From: Clostridia bacterium
Lineage (GTDB): Bacteria; Bacillota; Clostridia; Christensenellales; Aristaeellaceae
Assembly (NCBI GenBank): GCA_017470945.1
Contig: JAFUXH010000129.1
Coordinates: 1-47,116, forward strand
DNA: 47,116 nucleotides
Reading direction: 5' to 3'
Made by a program: the position numbers and the translations under genes. The notes beneath the pieces were generated by a model. It searched no databases. It saw only the letters and a program-made list of their open reading frames with translations, and had not been told where the DNA came from. This document shows, piece after piece, positions 32,824 through 41,900 of this stretch. Each line of letters begins with the position of its first letter. Positions within the stretch are counted from its first letter, which is position 1.

Positions 32824-34323
32824 TTACGCAAACAGGGCGATGCCCCGATGAATGACCGCCATGATTTCCCCGCCAAACAGGCCCAGCGCCACGTTCAGCG
32901 CGATCAGCACCGCCACGGCGACGGAAAAGCACGCGTCCCGGCGAAGGGGGCTTTTCTGCGCCGCTTCGTCGCTCATGGGCCGATACAGGGTCAATACGGT
33001 GCGCAGCATATACATCACGTTCAGCAGCGTGCTCACCGCCAGGGCGGCGAGCAGCGCAATCATGTGCCAGCCCCCCAGGGCGATGCCGGCGTTGGCCAGA
33101 TACGCCTTCGACGCGAAGCCCCCCAGCAGCGGCACGCCCACCAGCGAGAAGGCGCCCACCGTAAAGGCCGCCCCCGCCAGCGGCGCCCGGAAGCCCGCGC
33201 CCCGCACGTCCCGAAAGCCGTCGCCCTCATCGGATACCTGCCGCAGCTTGCCGGAAGAGAGGAACAGCATGGATTTGGCGGCGGAGTGGGCCAGGATGTG
33301 GAACAGGGCGGCGGCCATGCCCGCCTCGGTGCCCAGGGATACGCCCAGGAAGATATAGCCGATCTGGGCCACCGAGGAATAGGCCACCATGCGGCTCAGA
33401 TGATGCTCCCGAATGGCGTCCACCGACCCCATCACGATGCCCACCACCGCGAACACGAACAGGAAATCCCCGATGCCGCCGGTAAACACCTGGGCGCCCG
33501 CCGACCGGAAGAAAATCTTGATCAGCAGGAAAATATACATTTTCGAAATCAGGGAGGACAGCAGCGCGCTGGAGGTGACGGTGGTGCTGGCGTAAGCGTT
33601 GGGCAGCCAGGTGTGGAAGGGATACAAGGCACTTTTGATGGCGATGCCCAGCGTCATCAGCACGAAGGACAGATACAGGGGCGTCCGGTACGCCCCGCTT
33701 TGCAGCAGGGCCTTCACGCTTTCCTCGATTTGGGGGAACAGCAGATGCCCCGTCAGGCAGTACAGCGTCGAGACCCCCAGCAGGAACAGGCCGCTGCCCA
33801 GCAGATTCATCAGCATATACCGGGTGGCGCCGTAGATGGTGCGGCCGTGATTTGTGCTGCTGATCAGGGCGCAGGCGGCGATGGTGGAAATTTCGATGAA
33901 CACGTAGGCGGTGAACAGGTCGTTGGTGAAGGTCATGGCGCTCATGGCGGAGGTGAGCAGGCACACCATGGCGGCGTACAGGTGGGTTTTGTTAGCCGGC
34001 ACGTCCTCGCTCAGCTTCTTCCAGCCGCCTATCACCGACAGAAGGATCACCAGCGCGAAGGCCAGGCCCACCAGGCCCTCCGTGATGCCCACCCGCAATT
34101 CGTTGCCAAACGGCGCGCCGATTTCGCCCATGGGATACACATAGCTTTCCCCCGCCCGCAGGGAACAGAGAAGCACCGCCGCCATGCCGGCGGTCACCAG
34201 CACGCTCAGCGCCGCCATCAGCCCCCGGGCGGCCCGCCCCTTGAGCACCGAGCAGATCACCGCGCACATCAGGGGGCACACGATCAGGAACAGGGGAATA
34301 TTCTGCCACCACTGCATCGTCAT
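32824..34323 (-). CDS. MrpD/MbhH-like antiporter subunit
   Basis: A 499-residue protein, about 14 helices, directly after the MrpC-like gene as in Mrp and Mbh operons. Conserved sites: DLFTAYVFIEISTIAACALI (Glu) and GIAIKSALYPFHTWLPNAYA (Lys), followed by LISKMYIFLLIKIF (second Lys) and HHLSRMVAYSSVAQIGYIFLG. It starts with ATG overlapping the MrpC stop by four bases. In Mrp complexes this subunit carries one Na+/H+ antiport path; that role here is by family. Confidence 0.87.
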   Translation of the reverse strand: MTMQWWQNIPLFLIVCPLMCAVICSVLKGRAARGLMAALSVLVTAGMAAVLLCSLRAGESYVYPMGEIGAPFGNELRVGITEGLVGLAFALVILLSVIGGWKKLSEDVPANKTHLYAAMVCLLTSAMSAMTFTNDLFTAYVFIEISTIAACALISSTNHGRTIYGATRYMLMNLLGSGLFLLGVSTLYCLTGHLLFPQIEESVKALLQSGAYRTPLYLSFVLMTLGIAIKSALYPFHTWLPNAYASTTVTSSALLSSLISKMYIFLLIKIFFRSAGAQVFTGGIGDFLFVFAVVGIVMGSVDAIREHHLSRMVAYSSVAQIGYIFLGVSLGTEAGMAAALFHILAHSAAKSMLFLSSGKLRQVSDEGDGFRDVRGAGFRAPLAGAAFTVGAFSLVGVPLLGGFASKAYLANAGIALGGWHMIALLAALAVSTLLNVMYMLRTVLTLYRPMSDEAAQKSPLRRDACFSVAVAVLIALNVALGLFGGEIMAVIHRGIALFA

Positions 34324-34694
34324 TTCCCCTCTTTCCTTACAAGCTCGGCAATTTCGTCGATATCCAGGGTGCGGTAGCGCTGATACAGCCGCACCGTCAG
34401 CCCCAGCATGATGGCCGTCACGCTGACGCCCACCACGATGCCCGTCAGCACCAGGCCGGCCGGCAGGGGATTGACATAATGGGCGGGATCGGTCACGCCG
34501 TTTTCATAGATGGGGGCCACCCGGGTTTCGATGTAGCCGTAGGAGGCCAGGAACAGGTAGACCCCGCTGTCCATCATGGAAAAGCCGATGATTTTTTTGA
34601 TCAGGTTTTTGTTCAGCAGCAGGGTGGTGAAGCCAATGCCGAACAGCAGCAGGGCCGTCACCTCGTCGATATGCTCATACAGCATAGCCAGCAT
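34320..34694 (-). CDS. MrpC/MnhC (NuoK-like) subunit
   Basis: A 124-residue protein with three membrane helices (ALLLFGIGFTTLLLNKNLIK; IIGFSMMDSGVYLFLASYGY; GLVLTGIVVGVSVTAIMLGL), the NuoK/MrpC fold with the G-I-V-V-G-V-S motif. The start is ATG 34694, sharing one base with the preceding stop; ribosome site AGGGGGG. A longer ORF start lies inside the upstream gene and is rejected. Confidence 0.88.
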   Translation of the reverse strand: MLAMLYEHIDEVTALLLFGIGFTTLLLNKNLIKKIIGFSMMDSGVYLFLASYGYIETRVAPIYENGVTDPAHYVNPLPAGLVLTGIVVGVSVTAIMLGLTVRLYQRYRTLDIDEIAELVRKEGK

Positions 34695-35629
34695 CAAAAA
34701 TCCCCCCTTCTGAACATGGTATACAGGGCGTACATGGTGCACGCCACCACGCACCCCACCACAAAATTCAGGGGCAGCAGCAGCCCGCCGGACAGAATGT
34801 TCCCCACCGTGCCCACGGAGATGCCGCTGTCAATTTTATTGGCCCCGGTAAAGAAGTGATACCCCTTGGCCAGGGAATAAAACAGCAGGGCGAACAGGGA
34901 TACAAATTTAAAGGTGCGGAAGGTAAAGAAGGTTTCCGTTTTCTGATAGCCAAAGGCGTTCTGATACAGAATCAGGCCCGCCCCCAAAATGGCCCCGCCG
35001 GAAAAGCCGCCGCCGGGCGACAGGTGGCCGTTGGCGATGATATACAGCCCGAACACCAGCACCAGGGGCGTCAGCAGCCGGGCGGCGCACTGCAATATTT
35101 CATCGTCCTGAGGCTCAAAATGCCGGTCGTAAGCATCCTCCCGCAGCTTCTGGTCGGCGTCCCGGTCCCCCCGGATGCTCAAAAGCAGCAGCACCGTGCA
35201 TACGGCGATGAACAGCACGTGGGATTCCCCCAGGGTGTCAAACCCGCGGTAATCCAGGATGATGCCGGTCACGATGTTCACAGCGCCGGTTTCTTCCAGC
35301 GCGTTTTCCACGTAAAAAGCGGATACCTCGCTGTCCGTCAGGGTGTCGGCCCCGCCGAACTTGGGCAGCCGCAGGGCGGCGAAAACCAGCGCTCCCATCA
35401 GCGCCAGGCACACCGTCAGGGCAATCACCCGATACCAGCCGTCCAAGCGGCGCTGGGCGCGGGCGGGGTTTTGCTTCTTCTTTTTCTTTTTTCGCGTCCC
35501 GGCTTTGTCCTGAGGCAATTCGGGGGATTCGGCGTCGTCCAATTCATCCTGCATTTCGATTTCCAGGGCGTCGTCGCCGTTTTCGATCCAGGCGTGCAGG
35601 CGCTGGAAGGGATCGGTTTTCTTACTCAT
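34694..35629 (-). CDS. MbhE + MrpB (MbhF) fusion subunit with Lys-rich cytoplasmic tail
   Basis: 311 residues. Residues about 1-62 are hydrophilic, acidic (EIEMQDELDDAESPEL) then basic (GTRKKKKKKQNPARAQRR), a likely cytoplasmic extension. Residues about 65-150 resemble MbhE (RVIALTVCLALMGALVF; ETGAVNIVTGIILDYRGFDT then LGESHVLFIAVCTVLLLL). The C-terminal half is MrpB/MnhB-like (LTPLVLVFGLYIIANGHLSP; GGGFSGGAILGAGLILY), with GHLSPGGGFSGGAI being the diagnostic motif. In Pyrococcus-type operons the two parts are separate genes. The start overlaps the upstream gene by eight bases. Confidence 0.86.
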   Translation of the reverse strand: MSKKTDPFQRLHAWIENGDDALEIEMQDELDDAESPELPQDKAGTRKKKKKKQNPARAQRRLDGWYRVIALTVCLALMGALVFAALRLPKFGGADTLTDSEVSAFYVENALEETGAVNIVTGIILDYRGFDTLGESHVLFIAVCTVLLLLSIRGDRDADQKLREDAYDRHFEPQDDEILQCAARLLTPLVLVFGLYIIANGHLSPGGGFSGGAILGAGLILYQNAFGYQKTETFFTFRTFKFVSLFALLFYSLAKGYHFFTGANKIDSGISVGTVGNILSGGLLLPLNFVVGCVVACTMYALYTMFRRGDF

Positions 35630-35879
35630 CCTTCTCCCCCTCCTCCCGGATAGCGTGAATCTTTTTCAGCGCGATGAACATCAAAATCGAGGTGATGCCC
35701 GCGCCAACCGCCGCCTCGGTGATGGCCAGATCGGGGGAGCGCAGCAGGATCCACACCACGCTCATGGCCAGGCCCTGGGCCATAAAAATAATGACGGCGG
35801 ACAGCAGGTTTTTCGTTCTGCTGACGGCCACGGCACACACCAGGATAAACAGCAGCAGGATCACATTCAGGGCTTCCAT
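35622..35879 (-). CDS. MbhD-like (DUF4040) subunit
   Basis: An 85-residue protein with two to three helices: VILLLFILVCAVAVSRTKNL, LLSAVIIFMAQGLAMSVVWI and DLAITEAAVGAGITSILMFI. The motif L-x-S-P-D-L-A-I-T-E-A-x-V-G-A-G is characteristic of MbhD and of the matching C-terminal part of MrpA. ATG 35879, with GGAGG upstream within the end of MrpG. Its presence separate from a giant MrpA is a membrane-bound-hydrogenase-type trait. Confidence 0.85.
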   Translation of the reverse strand: MEALNVILLLFILVCAVAVSRTKNLLSAVIIFMAQGLAMSVVWILLRSPDLAITEAAVGAGITSILMFIALKKIHAIREEGEKDE

Positions 35880-36190
35880 GCCTTCGCCTCCGATTCCAAA
35901 CGTTGGTCTGTTTCCCGGATCAGCCGGCCGATCAAATGGCTGCACACCGGGCTGGTGAGCCAGAAAAAGGCCACGATCAGGGCGATTTTCAGGGCGATCC
36001 AGTCCAAGCCCGTATACACGATGGCGGCCAGGCAGATCAGCATCAGGCCCAGGGTATCGCCCATGCCGGCGGCATGGATGCGGTTCAGGGAGAAACGGAA
36101 CCGGCTGACCCCCAGCACCGCGGTGATTTGAATGATCAGCCCCGCCATCAGCAGCAGGGCAAACAGAATGAGCCGCAGGTACTCAAGCAT
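35867..36190 (-). CDS. MrpG/MnhG subunit
   Basis: A 107-residue protein with three helices. LRLILFALLLMAGLIIQITA opens it, then SRFRFSLNRIHAAGMGDTLG, the diagnostic R-h-h-A-x-G-x-G-D-T-L-G motif. ATG 36190 lies eight bases after GGGGG; a longer start at 36211 is possible. Overlaps mrpF by eight and the MbhD-like gene by 13 bases. Confidence 0.88.
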   Translation of the reverse strand: MLEYLRLILFALLLMAGLIIQITAVLGVSRFRFSLNRIHAAGMGDTLGLMLICLAAIVYTGLDWIALKIALIVAFFWLTSPVCSHLIGRLIRETDQRLESEAKAWKP

Positions 36191-36488
36191 CCTTTTCGCC
36201 CCCTTTTTCATGCCGCGCCCTGTAAATGCCGATGTACACCCGGCACAGCAGCACCACCGCCAGGAAGGACAGCATGGCGTAGATCAGGGCGATATCGATC
36301 AAATATCCCTCCCGCAGCAGCAGCGTCAGCAGCACGATCAACAGGATGGTCACCGTGCCGGTCATATTGATGGCGATGATACGATCCGCCGTGGACGGGC
36401 CCCGCACCGCCCGGTACAGGCACACGAACAGGCACACCCCCAAAATCAGCAGCGCCGCCTGCATCAGATAGGCGTACAGATTATCCAT
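36183..36488 (-). CDS. MrpF/MnhF subunit
   Basis: A 101-residue protein with three helices. YRAVRGPSTADRIIAINMTG contains the conserved R-G-P-x-x-x-D-R motif, the Asp of which is needed for function in Mrp complexes. Then LLIVLLTLLLREGYLIDIAL and MLSFLAVVLLCRVY. Overlaps the MrpE gene by eight bases. Confidence 0.9.
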   Translation of the reverse strand: MDNLYAYLMQAALLILGVCLFVCLYRAVRGPSTADRIIAINMTGTVTILLIVLLTLLLREGYLIDIALIYAMLSFLAVVLLCRVYIGIYRARHEKGGEKDA

Positions 36489-36945
36489 GCAGCGCCTCCT
36501 CGATCCTTCTTAACTTTCTTTCGAACACCGTGTCGTCGAGGCCGTCGGCCATATCCGGCGTCAGGCAGTGGATCACCAGCTCCCCCTCCCGGCAGGCGAG
36601 GGTGATGGTGCCGGGGGTCAGGGTAATGGAATTGGCCAGCACCATCCGGGCCATGCGGGTGGTCAGCGCCGTGGGGATGGCGCGCACCACCGGATCGGGG
36701 GTGCCCCGATAAACCACCCGGCACAATTTCAGGTTGGCCTTGACGATTTCCACGATCACCGTGAAGGCATAGCCAATCAGCAAAGGAACCGACCGGTACA
36801 GCCCGCCCTCCCGCCGGAGGGACCAATCGCAGCACGCGCACAAAAAAAGCATGCCCAGGGCCGTGATCAGGGCCCCGATCCAGGCGATTTCCCAGGTCAG
36901 GCGGCCGTTGAGGATCACCCAGAACGCGAACAGGATAAGCGCCAT
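36481..36945 (-). CDS. MrpE/MnhE subunit, first gene of the ion-translocation operon
   Basis: A 154-residue protein: two or three N-terminal helices (LILFAFWVILNGRLTWEIAW), VPLLIGYAFTVIVEIVKANL, then a soluble domain with SITLTPGTITLACREGELVI, the typical LTPGT-x-T motif of MrpE. ATG 36945 follows GAGGAAG. A near-consensus promoter lies 54 bases upstream. All ten genes of the operon overlap or have gaps below 40 bases. Confidence 0.9.
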   Translation of the reverse strand: MALILFAFWVILNGRLTWEIAWIGALITALGMLFLCACCDWSLRREGGLYRSVPLLIGYAFTVIVEIVKANLKLCRVVYRGTPDPVVRAIPTALTTRMARMVLANSITLTPGTITLACREGELVIHCLTPDMADGLDDTVFERKLRRIEEALHG

Positions 36946-36998
36946 GTTTCTTCCTCTTTTCTACCAATTAAATTGATATATGCCGAAAGCACCACGAT

Positions 36999-37027
36999 AG
37001 TATACACGAAACCCGGGAAAACGGCAA
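36999..37027 (-). promoter_or_regulatory. Promoter of the Mrp/Mbh-like operon
   Basis: On the minus strand TTGCCG (37027-37022) and TATACT (37004-36999) with a 17-base spacer, 54 bases before the MrpE ATG. Back to back with the apbE-rnf promoter. Confidence 0.75.
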
Positions 37028-37117
37028 GGCTTGAAACAAAAAGTTCATATTCCGTCATGGTTGTGAAATTCTTGAAAAAGTTCAATCATTTGTAAAGGGT
37101 GCGGGAGAAAAAATATC

Positions 37118-37146
37118 TTGTGCAGGATGCGCAGATTTGTTATAAT
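37118..37146 (+). promoter_or_regulatory. Promoter of the apbE-rnf operon
   Basis: TTGTGC (37118-37123) and a perfect TATAAT (37141-37146) with a 17-base spacer. The leader of about 70 bases holds a GC-rich stem (CCGCGGGTCCC...GGGGCTGCGCGG). Confidence 0.75.
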
Positions 37147-37225
37147 AGATTGGATGAAACCGCGGGTCCCTTTAAGGGGCTGCGCGGGAATGACGATATA
37201 TGATTTTTCCTCCGGGAGGCTGTTT

Positions 37226-38323
37226 ATGAAGCGCGGAGCCCGTATTCTGTCCCTTTTCATGCTTTGTTTGCTGGTCCTGCCCATGGGCAGCTGCCGGGCG
37301 GCGGCGGCCCCTGCCGGTGAATACACCCGCTTTTCCCGCCGGGTATTCGATATTTTCGACACCGAAATCACCCTGATGGGCTATGCCGCTTCCCAGGAGG
37401 CCTTCGACCGGGCGACGGATCACACCGTCGATCAGCTGCGGGAACTGAACCAGATCTTCGACGGCTACAATGCCTACGGCGATCTGCACAACCTGTGGTA
37501 TGTAAACGAGCACGCCGCCCAGGCGCCCGTGGAGGTGCCGGATGTATTTTACAGCCTGCTCGTCTGGTGCCGCGATCAATGGCGGGCGGGCTTCCGAGCC
37601 ACCAACATCGCCATGGGCAGCGTGCTGAAGATTTGGCACGATTACCGCACCGCCGGGCTGGATCAGCCCGCCCTGGCCCAGCTGCCCCCCTTTGACGTCC
37701 TGACGGACGCCGCGCAGCACACCGATTTTGAGAATCTGGTGCTGGATGATGAAAAACATACCGTATTCTATGCCGATCCTCAATTGCGGCTGGATCTGGG
37801 GGCCGTGGCGAAGGGCTACGCCGCCGACCTGGTGCTGCCCGATCTGATGGCGGCGATGCCTTCCTTCCTGATCAGCCTGGGCGGCAACGTATACGCCGGC
37901 AACGCCCCCCTGGATGGCCGGGCCAATTGGAACGTGGGGGTGCAGGATCCCCAGGCCGATCCCGTGCAGGTGGCCCTGGGCGGTACAGACATTCTGGACG
38001 TATTGGCCGTGCACGACCTGACGGTAGTCACCAGCGGCGATTACTGGCGTTATTACGTGGTGGACGGCAAGAAATATCACCACATCATCGACCCGGAAAC
38101 GCTGATGCCTTCCACCAAAATGATATCCGTCTCCGTGGTGTGTGAAAGCTCGCTGCTGGCGGATTACCTGAGCACCACCCTGTTCATCCTGCCCTACGAG
38201 GATGGGCTGCAATTGGTGGAGCAATTGGACGGGGTGGAAGCCATGTGGGTGGAGCCGGACGGCACGGTGCGCATCTCCTCCGGCATGGGCCAATATTCCC
38301 GTAATTTTTCCACATTCCAGTAA
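37226..38323 (+). CDS. apbE: FAD:protein FMN transferase ApbE, exported
   Basis: The 365-residue enzyme attaches FMN from FAD to Thr or Ser in flavinylation motifs, using Mg2+. The start is ATG 37226 after GGGAGG. The signal sequence (ILSLFMLCLLVLPMGSC) ends in a near-lipobox, so it may be a lipoprotein outside the membrane, where RnfG domains reside. Family features: DTEITLMGY, FRATNIAMGSVLKIWHDY, the metal/FAD site LDLGAVAKGYAADLV, GGNVYAGN, and VVTSGDYWRYYVVDGKKYHH with HIIDPETL. First gene of the operon that encodes the multi-motif RnfG and RnfD, its likely substrates. Confidence 0.94.
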   Translation: MKRGARILSLFMLCLLVLPMGSCRAAAAPAGEYTRFSRRVFDIFDTEITLMGYAASQEAFDRATDHTVDQLRELNQIFDGYNAYGDLHNLWYVNEHAAQAPVEVPDVFYSLLVWCRDQWRAGFRATNIAMGSVLKIWHDYRTAGLDQPALAQLPPFDVLTDAAQHTDFENLVLDDEKHTVFYADPQLRLDLGAVAKGYAADLVLPDLMAAMPSFLISLGGNVYAGNAPLDGRANWNVGVQDPQADPVQVALGGTDILDVLAVHDLTVVTSGDYWRYYVVDGKKYHHIIDPETLMPSTKMISVSVVCESSLLADYLSTTLFILPYEDGLQLVEQLDGVEAMWVEPDGTVRISSGMGQYSRNFSTFQ

Positions 38324-38338
38324 GGACGGACAGCATTC

Positions 38339-38866
38339 ATGCAGAACAACCAGCCCGCTTCCCCCTCCGGGAAGGGTAAAAATATCGCCGTGATCGCCGG
38401 CATCCTGATCCTGGCCGCCGCGCTGATGGCAATCGCCCGTTTGAACGCAGATCGGCCGATCGATTTATCCACCCTGGCGCCCAGTGCCTCCCCATCCCCC
38501 GCCGCGACGGAAACGCCGGCGGGCAAGCCCGCGCCGACAGACGCGCAAGGCGCCGGCGACGTAGAGGCTTTCGTGCTGATTTCCGTGGCCGGGCGGCCCC
38601 ACAGCATCGAGCCGCTAAATGAGGATCGGGACGTCGAAATCGCCCAGGAAAATGGCGCGGTGAACGTGGTGCACATCACCCACAACGGCTTCCACATGAA
38701 ATCCTCCACCTGCGATAACCAACTGTGCGTGGACGAGGGCGAAGTAACGGTGGATAATTACAGCCGCCGCATATTGGGGCCCTACGTGCTGTGCCTGCCC
38801 AATCAGGTGGAACTGCAATTGGTGGTGCCAAGCGCCACCACCCCGCCGGACATGCCCGATATTTGA
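38339..38866 (+). CDS. NusG domain II-containing membrane-anchored protein
   Basis: 175 residues: short cytoplasmic tail, one helix (IAVIAGILILAAALMAIARL), a Ser/Pro/Ala-rich linker (SASPSPAATETPAGKPAPTD), then an extracytoplasmic NusG-II domain (HITHNGFHMKSSTCDNQLCV and LGPYVLCLPNQVELQLVV). The three Cys (C-x4-C and C-L-P-N) are the usual family positions. Such proteins are often encoded beside apbE or rnf genes in Clostridia; function unknown. It lies 15 bases after apbE. An assembly or chaperone role for the redox proteins is speculation. Confidence 0.85.
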   Translation: MQNNQPASPSGKGKNIAVIAGILILAAALMAIARLNADRPIDLSTLAPSASPSPAATETPAGKPAPTDAQGAGDVEAFVLISVAGRPHSIEPLNEDRDVEIAQENGAVNVVHITHNGFHMKSSTCDNQLCVDEGEVTVDNYSRRILGPYVLCLPNQVELQLVVPSATTPPDMPDI

Positions 38867-38898
38867 CGGCTGCCGGCCATGACGCCTTATGTTGTCCC

Positions 38899-38978
38899 GG
38901 GGTCTAAGGGAGGCCCCTTTTTCCCGGCGAATCTGCCGGGAAAATAAAGAAGAAACTGCGTTTCCCCCTTCGGGAAAC
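38899..38978 (+). promoter_or_regulatory. Three-hairpin leader with terminator-like stem before rnfG
   Basis: In the 133-base gap before rnfG: GGGGTCT/AGGCCCC (38899-38905 with 38911-38917) followed by TTTTT; TTCCCGGC/GCCGGGAA (38921-38928 with 38935-38942); GTTTCCC/GGGAAAC (38960-38966 with 38972-38978). The first is an intrinsic-terminator shape inside the operon. A weak TTGACG (38863) might support an internal promoter. Confidence 0.5.
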
Positions 38979-38999
38979 GGAGCAAGGAGGACAGAACCC

Positions 39000-41900
39000 G
39001 TGAAGAAACAACTTCCTGGCTGGGCAGTGCTGCTCATCATCACGCTGGTGGCAGGCCTTGCCCTGGGCGGAACCTACGCCCTGACCAAGGAACCCATCGC
39101 CGAACAGGCCCTGCTTCAGGCTGAAAACGCCCGGAGAGCCGCCCTGCCCGACGCGGATACCTTTGAAACGCTGACGCTGACCGAGGACGCGTCGGTGGAT
39201 TGGGCCAATGCCGGGCTCAAGACCGTCAAAGGCAAAGCCGTTCCCCTAACACTGGAGGATATCGACGCCATCGCCGGCGCTACCGTGACCTCCACCGCCG
39301 TGGTGAACGCCATCAACGCGGCCTACGAGCAATACAAAGCCGCCCCATCGGACGCCGCCTTCACCGGCGAAGCCCAGGGCTTTGCCAGCCCCGTGGCGGT
39401 GGAAGCCACCTTCGACGGCGACACCATCGCCACCCTGAAAATCGGGGACGATCGCTTCGCCGAAACCCCCGGCCTGGGCGCGCGGGCCCTGGAAGAAGAA
39501 TTCCAGGATCAGTTCGTGGGCGGCGAAAAGGTGATCGGCTACGTGTCTCAGATCACGGTGAAGGGCTATAAGGGCCCGGTGGAAGTGACCGTGGGCCTGG
39601 ACAGCGACCTGGTGCTCACCGGCATTTCCGTGGGCGGCAGCGATTTTGCCGAAACCGCGGGCCTGGGCGCCAAGGCCAAGGAGCCTGCCTTCACCAGCCA
39701 GTTCGCCGGGAAGAAAACCCCCGTTTCCGTCATCAAAACAGGCGGGACCCCCGGGGATAACACCGTCGACGCCATCACCGCCGCCACCATCACCTCCAAC
39801 GCGGTGCGCGACGGCGTGAACGGCGTGGTGAAATACGTGAAAAAGGACATCCTGGGCATCGCCGACATCGAAATGCCCGCCCGGCCCGAGGATGATTCCA
39901 TGGTGTTCAGCGCCAAGGAGCGGGGCTTCGCCAGCAACGTGTACGTGGAAGCCTCCTTCGACGCCGAGGGCAAGATCACCTATATCGGCATCGGCGATGA
40001 GGAATTCGGCGAAACCGCCGGCTATGGCGCGGCCGCCCTGGAAGCGGAAAACCAGTATCCCTTCATCGGCGCGCAGATGCCGCTGGAATTGGGCGACGTG
40101 GACACCCTGACCGGCGCCACCTTCACCAAGACCGCCATCGTCAACGCCCTGAACGCCGCCTACAGCGCCAGCCAGGGCGTGGAATTGCCCGCCCCCGCCC
40201 CCAAGGAGGAAATCACCCTGCCCGAAAAGCCCACCGACGGCGTGTTCAGCGCCAGCGAGCAGGGCTTTGCCGGCCCCGTGTACGTGGAGGCCGCCTTCGA
40301 TGACGCGGGCACGATTACCTATATTCACGTGGGCGACGACGCCTTTGCCGAAACCGAGGGCTTCGGCGCGCGGGCCCTGGAGGATGAAAACAAGGCCGCT
40401 TTGATCGGCAAGCAGATGCCCCTGGCCCTGGAGGACGTCGATATCCTGACCGGCGCTACCTTCACCAAGACCGCCATCGTCAACGGCCTGAACAAAGCCT
40501 ACAACGCTTCTCAGGGCATCACGGAGGAGCCCGCCGCGGAAGAACCCGCCGCAGAAGCCAAGACCATGCCCGAGAAACCCGAAGTCACCTACAAAGCCGA
40601 CGCTGACGGCTTCGCCAGCCCCGTGGCCGTGGAGGCCGCCTTTGACGGCGACACCGTGGCTTGGATCAGCATCGGCGACAAGCGTTTTGATGAAACCGCA
40701 GGTTTTGGCGCGCGGGCCCTTGAGCCTGAAACCGCCCTGGCCCTGCTGGGCGTGAAGGTACCCGTGGATGCCGCCGACGTCGATATCCTGACCGGCGCCA
40801 CCTTCACCAAGACCGCCCTCATCACCGCCCTCAACAAGGCGTACGAAAAATCTAAGAGCGCCGGGGATGAACCCATCGCGGAAGAACCCGCCGCCGAAGT
40901 GAAAACCATGCCCGAGAAACCCGAAGTCACCTTCAAGGCCGACGCCGATGGCTTCGCCAGCCCCGTGGCCGTGGAGGCCGCCTTTGACGGCGACACCGTG
41001 GCCTGGATCGGCATCGGCGATAAGCGCTTTGATGAAACCGCCGGCTTTGGCGCGCGGGCCCTCGAACCCGAAACCGCCCTGGCCCTGCTGGGCGTGAAGG
41101 TGCCGGTGGACGCTGCAGACGTCGATATCCTGACCGGCGCTACCTTCACCAAGACCGCCCTCATCACCGCCCTCAATAAGGCGTACGAGAAGGCGCAGGC
41201 CGCCGCCGCGGAGGCTGAGGCGGAAGCGCTTGCCGGGGAAACCGCCGCTGCCGCCGTGACCGGCGAGGCGGAAGGCTTCGGCGGCCCCGTGGCCGTGGAA
41301 GTGGCCTTTGACGGCGACACCATCACCGCCCTCACCGTGGGCGACAGCCGCTTTGCCGAAACCCCCGGCCTGGGCGCGCGGGCCCAGGAGGAAGATTTCC
41401 AGGCGCAGTTCATTGGCAAGAAAGCGCCCCTGGCCCTGAGCGATATCGACGCCATTGCCGGCGCCACCATCACCAGCACCGCCGTGGTCAACGCCATCAA
41501 CGCCGCCTATGACGCGGCCCAGGCGGCCACGAAGGAAGCAACTGAACCCGTTGCGGAGGAAGCCCCTGCCGCCCCCGCCCCGGCATCGAGCGGCAGCGAT
41601 AACGCCCTCACCGGCGAAGCCATCGCCTTCTTCACCACCTACAAGGCGGAGGCCACCTTCCAGGGCGGCAGGATCGAAACCCTGGCGCTGTATGAAAAGC
41701 AGGCGGGCAGCGATGAATACGCCCCCCTGGCCCAGGAGGAAGCCTTCCGGGCCGCGCTGATCGGCCAGGAAGTCCCGCTGGATGAAAGCAGCCTGACGGT
41801 GGAAGGCGCGGCGGATTACGTCAAGACCGCCGTCGTCCTGGCCGTCAACCAGGCCTATGCCCAGGGCGCGCCGGTGAGCGCCGCGGCCCAGAATAAAACC

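Noticed and set aside
31129..34377. Very long open frame (1082 codons) antisense to the antiporter-like genes
   Set aside because: It is a by-product of high GC codon bias; its translation is Gln/Gly/His/Arg-rich low-complexity text with no domain, and the opposite strand encodes clear conserved membrane proteins. The same applies to the antisense frames over rnfG (39246-42230) and elsewhere.
27700..36945. Complete complex I or membrane-bound hydrogenase operon
   Set aside because: No large or small catalytic subunit, no NuoH-like and no ferredoxin-type subunit genes are present between the membrane genes or in the flanking genes.
37147..37225. FMN riboswitch in front of apbE
   Set aside because: The leader is under 80 bases and lacks the multi-branched conserved RFN-element segments.
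40563..41195. Assembly error or frameshifted pseudogene in the giant rnfG
   Set aside because: The frame stays open through all units with conserved strands and consistent codon use. The two near-identical units still differ by scattered third-position changes, which suggests a real duplication, though long reads should confirm it.
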